Assembly (NCBI RefSeq): GCF_039696035.1
Contig: NZ_CP155567.1
Location: 2,165,001 to 2,229,000 of the forward strand
Direction: 5' to 3'
DNA from: Microbulbifer sp. SAOS-129_SWC
GTDB lineage: Bacteria; Pseudomonadota; Gammaproteobacteria; Pseudomonadales; Cellvibrionaceae
Length of the DNA: 64,000 nucleotides
A program made the position numbers and the translations under genes. Below are positions 51,218-59,634 of this stretch, in pieces (positions within the stretch are counted from its first letter, which is position 1; each line of letters begins with the position of its first letter). The notes under the pieces were generated by a model. The model ran no database searches, had not been told where the DNA came from, and was given only the letters and a program-made list of their open reading frames with translations.

Positions 51218-51395
51218 GGAATACTCCAAAGAAATGTCGCTCTATGAGAAGATCAGTGCCCGCAAATCCGCACGACATGGCCACGACCAACAGCGCACCA
51301 ATCAGTTTTGGCGGCGCCGGCAGTGGCAGGTCGAACCAGCGGCAGGCTGCGCCGATAATGAGTCCGAGGGCAATGCCCAGCAGGGTGTTGGTCAC
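51159..51395 (-). CDS. XapX-domain (DUF1427) small membrane protein, copy 2
   Basis: Codes for 78 residues from GTG 51395, which overlaps the stop of the upstream copy as GTGA. Two short helices: NTLLGIALGLIIGAACRWF and LIGALLVVAMSCGFAGTDL, with the conserved central PAPPKLIGALLVV. The hydrophilic tail of about 25 residues overlaps the start of the isochorismatase gene. XapX proteins are of unknown function and often occur next to amidohydrolases and isochorismatases. Confidence 0.75.
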   Translation of the reverse strand: MTNTLLGIALGLIIGAACRWFDLPLPAPPKLIGALLVVAMSCGFAGTDLLIERHFFGVFHEQTEARSADAQKLSVDFH

Positions 51396-51640
51396 GAATC
51401 GTCTCCGCGGGACTTTTTTGAGGCGTTCGAAGACCTGGTGGATCCGGTCGGACCACCGCACAGGTCCTTGTTCCTTGCGGGGCGGTGCGCGGCCAGGTAG
51501 TCCACGATCAGGTACCCGCACGTCATTGCCACAACCAGCAGCGCGCCGAGGATTACCGGCGGCGCTGGCACCGGGATACCCGTCAACCTGCAGCCGGCGC
51601 CGATCGCCAATGCCAGTATGAAACCCAACACCACTTTCAT
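51392..51640 (-). CDS. XapX-domain (DUF1427) small membrane protein, copy 1
   Basis: Codes for 82 residues from ATG 51640. Helix 1 VVLGFILALAIGAGCRLTG, then VPAPPVILGALLVVAMTCGY, the XapX core, and a charged tail. It is about 40% identical by eye to the next gene, so the pair looks like a tandem duplication. Located between the amidohydrolase (stop 46 bases upstream) and the isochorismatase-like gene. Confidence 0.78.
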   Translation of the reverse strand: MKVVLGFILALAIGAGCRLTGIPVPAPPVILGALLVVAMTCGYLIVDYLAAHRPARNKDLCGGPTGSTRSSNASKKSRGDDS

Positions 51641-51685
51641 CGTGAACCGTCTCTGCTCCCTATGGTGCCATCACAAATTCAGTCG

Positions 51686-53506
51686 CTAGAAGGCGAAGCA
51701 GCTGCATCCCAGCGGGCCCCAGAAGGGATCCGCAGACGCGCGTGATCCGCAGAATGGGTGGTGGTGAGCGTGCCCCGTACCCGCGCAGGCGTGGGGGCGC
51801 GCCGCCGTGGTAAAGCTCTCCCTGAACGCAGAATAGGTGCGTACCGGTGACCAGTCAGGGCTTGCCGGTGGCAGTGGCGGCGCCAGCTGCTTGAAATCAC
51901 CGTCCCCGTGGACGACCTTGCCGTCGACGATGGTCAGCACCGAGGTGATCGCCTTGATGTCCTCATCGGGGACGGAGAAATAGTCGGCGGAAAGTACGGC
52001 GAGATCCGCATATTCGCCCGGCACGATGGCGCCCTTGACCTGGTGTTCACCGGAGAACCAGGCGCTGCCTTTGGTGTACAGGTAGAGCGCCTTTTCACGC
52101 TCGAGCCGGCGATCCTCGGGGTATAGGGTCAGGCCGCCCAGGGTTTTCCCGGTGGACATCCAGTAGAGTGACACCCAGGGATTGAAGCTGGCTACGCGCG
52201 TGGCATCGGTGCCGGCGCCAACAGGCAGGCCTGCGGCGAGCATTTCATTGATCGGCGGCGTCAGCTCCGCTTCTGTCGCCCCGTAACGTTCGACAAAATA
52301 CTCGCCCTGGAACGCCATGCGGTGCTGAATGGCAATGCCACCGCCGAGCGCGCGGATGCGTTCAATGTTGTGCGGCCGAATGGTTTCCGCATGGTCAATA
52401 ATGAAGCGCAGGCCATCGAAGGGGATGTCCCGATCGACTTTCTCGAACACATCCAGGAAGCGCGCGATGGACTCATCGTAGGTTGCGTGCAGCCGGAAGG
52501 GCCAGCGGTGTTCCACCAGTAAGCGGGTGACCTGCTCGAGCTCGGCATCCATATCCTCGACCAGGCGCGGGCGCGGTTGCAGGAAGTTCTCGAAATCCGC
52601 CGCCGACCACACCAGATTCTCGCCGGCGCCATTGACGCGCAGCATCGCATCGCCATCTCCGGGTTTGGTCATTTTGGTCCAGCGCTTGAAGTCATCCAGC
52701 TCCGAGCCCGGTTGCTGCGCAAACAGGTTGTAGGCGATGCGCATGGTCATTTCGCCGCGCTTGTGCAGCTCTTCGATAACCTTGTAATCCTCCGGGTAAT
52801 TCTGGCCGCCGCCGCCGGCGTCGATCGCACTGGTGACACCCAGGCGGTTGAGTTCGCGCTGGAAGTGCCGGGAGGAGTTGATCTGGTCTTCGAAATCAAG
52901 GGACGGCCCCTTGGCCAGGGTCGAATACAGAATGAGTGCGCTGGGCTCCGCAATCAGCATGCCCGAGGGGTTGCCGCGGCGGTCGCGATAAATCACCCCG
53001 CCGGGTGGATCGGGGCTTTCCCTGGTAATCCCCGCCGCTTTGAGCGCGGCGCCGTTCAACAGGGCGCGGTCGTACAGGTGCAGGATGAACACCGGAGTAT
53101 CCGGCGCCGCCGCGTTGATTTCGTCCAGCGTGGGCATGCGCCTCTCGGCAAACTGGAATTCAGACCAGCCGCCGACGACCCGCACCCACTGCGGCGGCGG
53201 CGTGTTCTGCGCCTGCGCTTTGAGCATGCGCAGCGCATCCGCCAGCGAGGGTACACCCTCCCAGCGCAGCTCCATATTGTAGTGCAGGCCACCGCGGATT
53301 ACATGCAGGTGGGAATCGTTCAAGCCGGGAATGACCGTGTGCTTTTGCAGGTCGATGACCTGTGAATCGCTGTCCTGTAACTGCAGGATATCGCTGTCGC
53401 TACCCACGGCCTCGAACAGCCCGTCCTTGATTGCGACGGCGGAAGCGGAAGGGCGGGAAGGGTCGAGGGTGCGGAATTTTCCGTTGGTTAAGAGCGTACG
53501 GGGCAT
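51686..53506 (-). CDS. YtcJ-like amidohydrolase with Cys/His-rich tail
   Basis: Codes for 606 residues from ATG 53506 (MPRTLLTNGKFRTLD); the open frame extends 43 codons upstream through a hairpin. Metal-dependent hydrolase of the amidohydrolase_3 type: VIPGLNDSHLHVIRGG provides the HxH motif, FRLHATYDESIA and FIIDHAETIRPHN the further His ligands, GAGTDATRVASFNPW the Asp. The last 35 residues are unusual for the family: HACAGTGHAHHHPFCG and a final GCSCFAF could bind metal. Confidence 0.85.
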   Translation of the reverse strand: MPRTLLTNGKFRTLDPSRPSASAVAIKDGLFEAVGSDSDILQLQDSDSQVIDLQKHTVIPGLNDSHLHVIRGGLHYNMELRWEGVPSLADALRMLKAQAQNTPPPQWVRVVGGWSEFQFAERRMPTLDEINAAAPDTPVFILHLYDRALLNGAALKAAGITRESPDPPGGVIYRDRRGNPSGMLIAEPSALILYSTLAKGPSLDFEDQINSSRHFQRELNRLGVTSAIDAGGGGQNYPEDYKVIEELHKRGEMTMRIAYNLFAQQPGSELDDFKRWTKMTKPGDGDAMLRVNGAGENLVWSAADFENFLQPRPRLVEDMDAELEQVTRLLVEHRWPFRLHATYDESIARFLDVFEKVDRDIPFDGLRFIIDHAETIRPHNIERIRALGGGIAIQHRMAFQGEYFVERYGATEAELTPPINEMLAAGLPVGAGTDATRVASFNPWVSLYWMSTGKTLGGLTLYPEDRRLEREKALYLYTKGSAWFSGEHQVKGAIVPGEYADLAVLSADYFSVPDEDIKAITSVLTIVDGKVVHGDGDFKQLAPPLPPASPDWSPVRTYSAFRESFTTAARPHACAGTGHAHHHPFCGSRASADPFWGPLGCSCFAF

Positions 53507-53551
53507 AGTCAATACTCCTCCGGGTCCGGGCTCTTCCCTGCAGGAAACATC

Positions 53552-53591
53552 AAGCGCCGTAATCGACGGCAATCTGCCGATTACGGCGCTT
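53552..53591. promoter_or_regulatory. 14-bp perfect inverted repeat upstream of the amidohydrolase
   Basis: AAGCGCCGTAATCG and CGATTACGGCGCTT pair perfectly with a 12-base loop, 46 bases upstream of the amidohydrolase start. No T-run follows on the minus strand, so it is not a standard terminator for that gene; on the plus strand AAAAATTTT follows. It may be an operator or a leader hairpin. Confidence 0.45.
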
Positions 53592-53774
53592 GAGAAAAAT
53601 TTTAGTCCAGGCAGCCATTTGCGCGCCAATCGCAACTGGGCATGCTGGAAAGTATAGGCTGGCCAAATCCGTTTCGTGACGGGGATATTCGCCGGGAAAT
53701 TGACCGGGGGGTGCGATGAGTGGTCACCTAAGCGGCCCCCCCCCCCCCCGGCTTGCCGGGCGGGGGTACGATCT
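53592..53774. other. Intergenic DNA with a 14-base C tract
   Basis: Contains a run of 14 C at 53736-53749 followed by GGCTTGCCGGGCGGGGG; the two could form a GC hairpin. Such tracts slip easily during replication and sequencing. No gene seen here or in 53835-54062, where the promoter of the ArsR gene must lie. Confidence 0.5.
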
Positions 53775-53834
53775 TCAGGAAGTGTATTTTACTTCCAGTG
53801 CTGCAGAGCGGATCCCGTGTGGATGAGTGGCATT
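53775..53834 (-). pseudogene. C-terminal remnant of an outer-membrane receptor
   Basis: The minus strand reads NATHPHGIRSAALEVKYTS and a stop, after an upstream TAA. The end resembles the last strand of TonB-dependent receptors, and the DNA around its stop (CTTCAG, GTATTT) matches the second remnant at 55307. Only about 19 codons remain. Confidence 0.35.
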
Positions 53835-54062
53835 TTATTCATTTTCTCGTACTGGATTGCCGGAGGTTTCTCCAGATTCCTTGCTCGTTCCTGCAGAACT
53901 TGAAGTGTGCGCTTGTTAAGAAAGTGACACTATTTTATGTTTTATGAGCATCGAACAATGCGTTAGTCGGCGAGCTGGTACATGTCGTATTGGAATCCTG
54001 AATTGACTGGCGTTATTTATCGATTCGTTGCGACCGTACATATTGCGTAGTGTGGAGAGAGT

Positions 54063-54401
54063 ATGTCATCTCAACATCCCCTGACAAAAGATATCCGTTT
54101 GATTGATGTGATGGCGGCACTTGTTGATCCAATACGCTGTGGCGTTGTCCGCTGCCTATATGACGGTAGGGAGTATGGCTGGGGTGATATCAGTGCGCCA
54201 GTGGCAAAATCGACGTTAAGCCACCATATGAAAGTTCTGCGAAGATCTGGATTGACCATGACTCGGGAGGAGGGGACTCGCTGTTTTGTTAAATTGAGAA
54301 TAGGTGACCTGGAAAGCAGGTTTCCTGGATTTTTGTCTGCATTTATTGCTTCCGCAGAGCTGGACGATGTTGGTTCCCAGGTGAGTATGCACCGCACGTA
54401 A
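54063..54401 (+). CDS. ArsR-type transcriptional regulator
   Basis: Codes for 112 residues. Winged helix: DVMAALVDPIRCGVVRCLYD, ISAPVAKSTLSHHMKVLRRS as recognition helix, and GTRCFVKLRIGDLESRFPG as wing. No obvious Cys metal site of the ArsR type (a single Cys pair at VVRC and TRCF is not in a known position), so it may sense an organic compound or act by another mechanism. The SDR gene follows after 70 bases in the same direction and is probably its target. Confidence 0.82.
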   Translation: MSSQHPLTKDIRLIDVMAALVDPIRCGVVRCLYDGREYGWGDISAPVAKSTLSHHMKVLRRSGLTMTREEGTRCFVKLRIGDLESRFPGFLSAFIASAELDDVGSQVSMHRT

Positions 54402-54471
54402 ATTTCAATGTAATAGAGTTTTCGGTAGATTTTTTCTTTATTGTTTAACGATATGGTTAGTGAGGCTTGGC

Positions 54472-55224
54472 ATGGATGATTTCAAGGATAAGGTAGTCAT
54501 AGTTACGGGTGGAAACGCGGGCATTGGGTTGCAGGCCGCAAAGCGGTTTGCCGAGCGTGGTGCAAGAGTACTGATAACTGGCCGCAGGGAGGGTGTCTTA
54601 AGAAAGGTAGAAGCTGAGAACCCGAATATCATAGCGTTGCAGGCGGACTCCAGCGATTATGATTCAGCGGAAAGAATCGTGAATTTTGCGGTAAAGGAGC
54701 TGGGTGGAATTGATGTGTTGGTGAATAACGCTGGTGCCGGTGCCATTCTCCCGGTAGAGGAAATTAACTATAAAGCGTTAAATGACGTGTTTAATGTCAA
54801 TGTGTTTTCTGCGGCCATGCTGGCGAAATTGAGCATCCCCTATCTTGAAAAGTCGGGGGGTTCCATCATAAATATTTCCAGCACCTTCGGCCATAAAGCC
54901 GGTGCACAGCTCTCCATCTATGGCGGGAGTAAGGCGGCAATAGAGTATATGACCAAGTCGTGGGCACTGGAGTTGGCGGCGAAAAATATTCGTGTTAACG
55001 CGATTGCTCCGGGACCGACGGAGAGCCAGTTCCTAAAGGAAAGGATGCGCCTTACGGACGAGCAGATATCAGCCGTCAAAGAGCAGGAAAAGAACGCGAT
55101 TCCGCTGGGACGGCGCGGAGTTCCGGAAGACGTCGCACACTGGATTGTCGAGGTGGCCAGCCCGCGTGCTAAATGGTTGAGCGGTCAGATCGTTAGTGTT
55201 GACGGTGGACTTTCCGAATCATAA
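54472..55224 (+). CDS. Short-chain dehydrogenase/reductase
   Basis: Codes for 250 residues from ATG 54472, preceded by GTGAGG. NAD(P)-binding motif VTGGNAGIG, structural NNAGAG, active-site Ser in IINISSTFG and YxxxK in SIYGGSKAA. ARVLITGRRE with Arg suggests NADP preference. The ending LSGQIVSVDGGLSES is typical. Lower GC than the neighbours. With the ArsR regulator it forms a two-gene unit often seen as an inserted module. Confidence 0.88.
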   Translation: MDDFKDKVVIVTGGNAGIGLQAAKRFAERGARVLITGRREGVLRKVEAENPNIIALQADSSDYDSAERIVNFAVKELGGIDVLVNNAGAGAILPVEEINYKALNDVFNVNVFSAAMLAKLSIPYLEKSGGSIINISSTFGHKAGAQLSIYGGSKAAIEYMTKSWALELAAKNIRVNAIAPGPTESQFLKERMRLTDEQISAVKEQEKNAIPLGRRGVPEDVAHWIVEVASPRAKWLSGQIVSVDGGLSES

Positions 55225-55257
55225 AAATTCTGAAAGGGTGAATGGCAATTTTAGCGC

Positions 55258-55290
55258 AGCAACTCCCGGCTAAGGCGGGAGTTGCTGTTT
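55258..55290. terminator. Intrinsic terminator after the SDR gene
   Basis: Arms AGCAACTCCCG and CGGGAGTTGCT form a perfect 11-bp stem with a seven-base loop, followed by GTTTGTCC on the plus strand. Located 34 bases after the SDR stop. Confidence 0.75.
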
Positions 55291-55306
55291 GTCCTGCCGG
55301 TGATCT

Positions 55307-55372
55307 TCAGAAGGCGTATTTCACTGCTAGTAGTACATAGCGGGTAGGGCCCGGGATAGTGTTGCTTTGCCG
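55307..55372 (-). pseudogene. C-terminal remnant of a TonB-dependent receptor
   Basis: The minus strand reads RQSNTIPGPTRYVLLAVKYAF and a stop. PGPTRYVLLAVKYAF is the typical last strand of TonB-dependent receptors with terminal Phe. No receptor body lies upstream, because the RND gene ends at 55407. Together with the remnant at 53775 it brackets the ArsR/SDR module. Confidence 0.5.
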
Positions 55373-55406
55373 GGCCCTTACCGGCCATCCGGTTCTTTCA
55401 GGTTGG

Positions 55407-58400
55407 TTAGATTGACTCTGGCACTGGAGTGGCAGGGTCGACCGCGAAGCGCCCGTAGCGCAGCGCGAGGCTGGGCATCACCAGCAGGTTGAGTGCGGTG
55501 GAGGTGAACAGGCCGCCGAGGATTACCCAGGCCATGGGCCCCTCGATCTCGCGGCCCGGGTCGCCGCTGCCGATTGCCAGTGGCAACAGCCCCAGCGCGG
55601 TGGCCAGGGCCGTCATCAGGATGGGCGCGAGCCGCTCGCCGGCGCCGCGCGCGGCGGTGTCGGGGCCCCACTGCAGTCCCTCCACCGCCACCAGGTGCTG
55701 GTAGTGGGACAGCAGCATCACCGAGTTGCGCAGGGTGATACCGAACAGGGTGACAAAGCCCACCAGTGCGCCCAGCGACAGGCCGCCGCCCCCGGCGAAG
55801 GCGGCGATGACACCGCCGGCGAGGCCGAAGGGCAGGTTGAGCATCAACAGCGCCAGGTTGCGCACGCGGCCCAGCACAATCCACAGCATCAGGCAGATGG
55901 CCACCGCGGCGATCAGCGAATGTACGACCAGGTCGCGCACCGAAGCCGCCTGCGCCTCGGCGGTGCCACCGAACTCGATATAGTGCCCCGGTGCCAGCTG
56001 GACCTCGTGCGCAATTTTCCGTTTTGCCTCGGCGACGAAGGACGCCACGTCGCGCCCCGCGGTATTGGCGGTCACCGCCTGCACCCGCCGCGCACCGTCG
56101 TGCAACACCAGGTAGCGCCCTGAGTCGGTGTAGACATCGGCGAGCTGGTCGAGGCGCAGGATCTTGCCCGCGCCGTTGCGCAGGGGCAGGGCGCGGATGT
56201 CCTCGATGCGCGTGCGCTGTTCCGGCGCCAGGATCACGCTGACATCGAACACGCGATTGCCGTCGTACACCTGCCCCACCACCTGTCCCTTGCCGGCAGT
56301 CTCGATTGCCTCCAGTACATCCACCGCGTCGAAGCCCCACTGCGCCAGCGCCTCCGGCCGCAGGCGGATACCGATTTCCGGCATGCCCGGCGGTGCCGGT
56401 ATCTGCACCTCCGCGGCGCCGGGCACCCGCCCCAGCACCGCGGCCACCCGCTGCGCCTCGCGATCGAGGGTGTCGAGGTTGTCGCCGTAAATATTGATCA
56501 CCACCTCGGCGGTGTAGCCGGACAGGGTTTCCTCCACACGTTCGGTGAGGAAGGTGTTGACCGCGAAATTGACTCCGGGAAAATTCACCAGCGCTTTGCG
56601 GATGTCCGCCAGTGCGGATTCCGCCTCTCCACCGGACAGCGGTTTCAGCGGCACCTCGAACTCGCTGTAGTGGGTGCCGTTGGTGTCATCCGCCAGTTCG
56701 GCGCGGCCGACGCGCTGGCTGACCGAGCGCACGAACGGCAGCTTCTTTAACGCGGCACTGACCCCGCGACCCAGGCGCAGGGATTCCTGCAGGGAGGTAC
56801 CGGGCACCGCGGACATGTGCACGATATAGTGCCCCTCCTGCAGCTCCGGCAGGAAGCTGCCGCCCAGAAACGGCAGCATGGCCAGCGCCGCCAGCGTGAG
56901 CAGCGCCACGGCCACGATCACCGTGTGGTAGCGGCGCTCGACGCCGGCCACCAGGTCGCGGTAATGCCGTTTCAGCCAGCGCACCGGCGGCGCATCGCGC
57001 TGTTCCAGTTCGCCGGCCGGCAGCAGGGTCAGGCACAGGGCCGGGGTGACGGTGATCGCGACCAGCAGCGAGGCGAGCGTGGCGAGCAGATAGGCCGTGG
57101 CCAGCGGCGAAAACAACCGGCCCGCGAGCCCCGGCAGGGTGAGTACCGGCAGGAACACCAGGGCGATGGCCAGCGTTGCATAGACCACCGCACTGCGCAC
57201 TTCCAGCACCGCGTTCAGTACCCCCGGCAGCAGCGCCGCGGGCGACGAATTGGCGGGGGACTCGCGCAGTCGCCGGTGCACGTTTTCCACCACGATGATG
57301 GCGTCGTCCACCAGCAGGCCCACGGCGATCGCCAGACCACCGAGGGTCATGGTGTTGAGGCTGATGCCACGCAGGTTCATGACCGTGACTGCGGCCAGTA
57401 ACGACAGCGGGATGGCGGTCAGCGCGATGGCCGACGTGCGCCACTCGAACAGGAACAGCACCACCACCGCCACCACCAGCAGGCCGCCGAAAGCGAGCGA
57501 GTGGTACAGGTTGGCGGTGGCGGTTTCGATGAAGTTGGCGGGGCGGAATATATCGCCGTGCAGTTGCACCCCTTCGGCCTCCAGCGCCGGGCGCAGCTGC
57601 GCCAGCGAGCGCTCCACGGCGCCGGTTACCGCCAGGGTATTAGCGCTGTACTGCTCGGAGATCACCAGCTGCACCCCCGGCTTGCCGTTAACGGTGGCGG
57701 CGCCGGCGGTGGGCGCCGGCGCCGCGCGTACCTGTGCCACGTCACCGAGGGTCAGGTCGGCGCCGTCGTGCTGGCGCACCAACGTGGCGGCGATGGCATC
57801 GGCATCCGCCGCCTGGCCGTAGCTCTGCAGTACGATGCGCTGGTTGGCGCTGTCGATAAAGCCGGCACCGCGCACGCCGGTGGCGCGCTCGGCCGCGGCG
57901 CTGACGGCGGTGAGTGACAGGCCGTACTTGCACAGTTTTTGCGGATCGACCTGCACCTGGTACTGCTTCACGTCACCGCCGAACACGGCCACTTTGGAGA
58001 CACCGTGTGCAGCCAGCAGGCGCGGTTTCACGGTCCAGTCGGCGAGGGTGCGCAGATCCATCAGCGAATGTTTTTTAGAGGTCAGGCCGACCACCATCAT
58101 CACGCTGGTGGAGGAGGTCAGCGGCGACATCACCGGTGCTTTGACCCCGGCCGGCATTTCCCCGGTTAGCGCACCCAGGCGCTCGCCCAGGTTCTGGCGG
58201 TCGCGGTAGATATCCGTGCCCGGATCGAAAGTGGCGGTGACCACCGACAGCCCCTGGATCGACTGGGAGCGCAGCTGGTCCAGGCCCGGCACGCCATTGA
58301 CGGCATTTTCCAGCGGCTGGGTGACCAGCACTTCCACCTGCTCCGGCGCCAGCCCCGGTGCCTCTGTCTGCACCGAGACCTGCGGCGGCGCGAATTCGGG

Positions 58401-58541
58401 GAAAACATCGTAGTTGGCGCGGCCGATCTGGTAGAGGCTGTAGCCTGCCAGCAGTACCGCCAGTGCGATCACCGCGCCCCGGTAGCGCAGCGAGAAGCCG
58501 ACCACACCGGCGAGGGCGCCGGCTCCGGGAGTCTCGCGCAT
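55407..58541 (-). CDS. CusA/CzcA-family RND permease
   Basis: Codes for 1044 residues, full length. Helix-4 motif LAIAVGLLVDDAIIVVENVHR has Asp-Asp where the Zn/Co-type pumps have DFGxxxDG, so this is a different metal class. FDPGTDIYRDRQNLGERLG and LPELQEGHYIVHMSAVPGTS are family regions. The start overlaps the adaptor stop by one base (ATGA). Co-location with SCO1 and CtaG suggests copper export, but specificity is not proved by sequence. Confidence 0.9.
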   Translation of the reverse strand: MRETPGAGALAGVVGFSLRYRGAVIALAVLLAGYSLYQIGRANYDVFPEFAPPQVSVQTEAPGLAPEQVEVLVTQPLENAVNGVPGLDQLRSQSIQGLSVVTATFDPGTDIYRDRQNLGERLGALTGEMPAGVKAPVMSPLTSSTSVMMVVGLTSKKHSLMDLRTLADWTVKPRLLAAHGVSKVAVFGGDVKQYQVQVDPQKLCKYGLSLTAVSAAAERATGVRGAGFIDSANQRIVLQSYGQAADADAIAATLVRQHDGADLTLGDVAQVRAAPAPTAGAATVNGKPGVQLVISEQYSANTLAVTGAVERSLAQLRPALEAEGVQLHGDIFRPANFIETATANLYHSLAFGGLLVVAVVVLFLFEWRTSAIALTAIPLSLLAAVTVMNLRGISLNTMTLGGLAIAVGLLVDDAIIVVENVHRRLRESPANSSPAALLPGVLNAVLEVRSAVVYATLAIALVFLPVLTLPGLAGRLFSPLATAYLLATLASLLVAITVTPALCLTLLPAGELEQRDAPPVRWLKRHYRDLVAGVERRYHTVIVAVALLTLAALAMLPFLGGSFLPELQEGHYIVHMSAVPGTSLQESLRLGRGVSAALKKLPFVRSVSQRVGRAELADDTNGTHYSEFEVPLKPLSGGEAESALADIRKALVNFPGVNFAVNTFLTERVEETLSGYTAEVVINIYGDNLDTLDREAQRVAAVLGRVPGAAEVQIPAPPGMPEIGIRLRPEALAQWGFDAVDVLEAIETAGKGQVVGQVYDGNRVFDVSVILAPEQRTRIEDIRALPLRNGAGKILRLDQLADVYTDSGRYLVLHDGARRVQAVTANTAGRDVASFVAEAKRKIAHEVQLAPGHYIEFGGTAEAQAASVRDLVVHSLIAAVAICLMLWIVLGRVRNLALLMLNLPFGLAGGVIAAFAGGGGLSLGALVGFVTLFGITLRNSVMLLSHYQHLVAVEGLQWGPDTAARGAGERLAPILMTALATALGLLPLAIGSGDPGREIEGPMAWVILGGLFTSTALNLLVMPSLALRYGRFAVDPATPVPESI

Positions 58542-59584
58542 CAGTCTTCGTCTCCCACCTGGATCTGGCTGCGCAGTTCCTCCGACAACAGCGCCTGCGC
58601 GCCCCGGGTTACTACCCCGAGCGGCGCCTGTCCCGGCACAAACCAGCCATCGGTGACCGGCTCACCGTCGCGCAGCGCCTGCCGCACAAAGTGCCCGGGG
58701 GTGCGCTCGGCGTAATACCAGCGCACGCCCTGCCAGGACACCACGGCCGCGGCCGGGATTGTCACCCCGGCGCGGGGTTTACCCTGCGGCAGCTGCGCCG
58801 CGAGTACACTGCCTGGCAGCAGGCCCGCAGCCGCGGCGCTGTAGAAAAAGGTCGGGCCCTGGATGCGCGGATCGGCCTGCGGCGCCGGGGCTATCAGTGT
58901 GGCGGGCCGGGATTGTCCGTCGTCGCCGATGACGCTGGCGGTGACCGGCGGTGTTTCCAGCTGGTGATTGGCGGGCAGGGCGATGCGCAGCAGCACCAGC
59001 TTCCCGCGCGCCAGGTCGAGGAAGCGCTGCGTCTCCCGTGTCGTCGCCGCGGTAAGGGCATCGCCCCAGGTGCTGCGGGCATCGCGGATGACGGCGTCGG
59101 TCTCTGCGCGCGCGGCCCGCAGTGCTGCGGCGTCGCCCCGCCAGGTTGCTTCCGCAGCCTGTAGCGCGCGGTCGGAAAGATTGCGGTCGTCGCCGTGCAG
59201 CGCCTTTACGCGCTGGTATTCACGCCGCGAGGCCTCCAGTGCGGCGGCCTGGCGTTCGGCCTCCGCGGCCGCGGCGACATAGCGGCTGCGCAATTCGATC
59301 AGTTCGCGCGCCGGCTCCACCGTGGCCAGCGCATCCAGCCGCGCGCTGCGCTGCGCCTGCGGCAGGCGGGCGACGCGGATACCCGCGCGCCGCTGCGCCT
59401 CGTCATCCAGCACCACCTCGCTGCCGTTTTCGGTGGCGACCACCCGCGAGGGTGATGCGAGCGGTTTTTCGCTCTCGCGCTCCTGCGCCAGTTCCTTGCG
59501 GCCCTCGATAAAGCCCCAAATTATGAGTGCCGCGACGACGATGGCGATACCGATGGCAAGCGGCAGCCGGGGCATTCTTCTCAT
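58541..59584 (-). CDS. RND periplasmic adaptor subunit
   Basis: Codes for 347 residues. N-terminal membrane anchor (LPLAIGIAIVVAALIIWGFI), coiled-coil region (YVAAAAEAERQAAALEASRR), beta-barrel (AQLPQGKPRAGVTIPAAAV) and a membrane-proximal part (QALRDGEPVTDGWFVPGQA). Replaces the Met/His-rich CusB features with few candidate ligands. The gene lies between the TolC and permease genes. Confidence 0.85.
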   Translation of the reverse strand: MRRMPRLPLAIGIAIVVAALIIWGFIEGRKELAQERESEKPLASPSRVVATENGSEVVLDDEAQRRAGIRVARLPQAQRSARLDALATVEPARELIELRSRYVAAAAEAERQAAALEASRREYQRVKALHGDDRNLSDRALQAAEATWRGDAAALRAARAETDAVIRDARSTWGDALTAATTRETQRFLDLARGKLVLLRIALPANHQLETPPVTASVIGDDGQSRPATLIAPAPQADPRIQGPTFFYSAAAAGLLPGSVLAAQLPQGKPRAGVTIPAAAVVSWQGVRWYYAERTPGHFVRQALRDGEPVTDGWFVPGQAPLGVVTRGAQALLSEELRSQIQVGDED

Positions 59585-59634
59585 CGATTGCGGTTCCTTT
59601 TCATTGGCTCACGGCTTAATTAGCTCACGGCGTC

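Noticed and set aside
53736..53749. Run of 14 C as a phase-variation switch
   Set aside because: It is not inside a gene or a recognisable promoter and may be a sequencing artefact.
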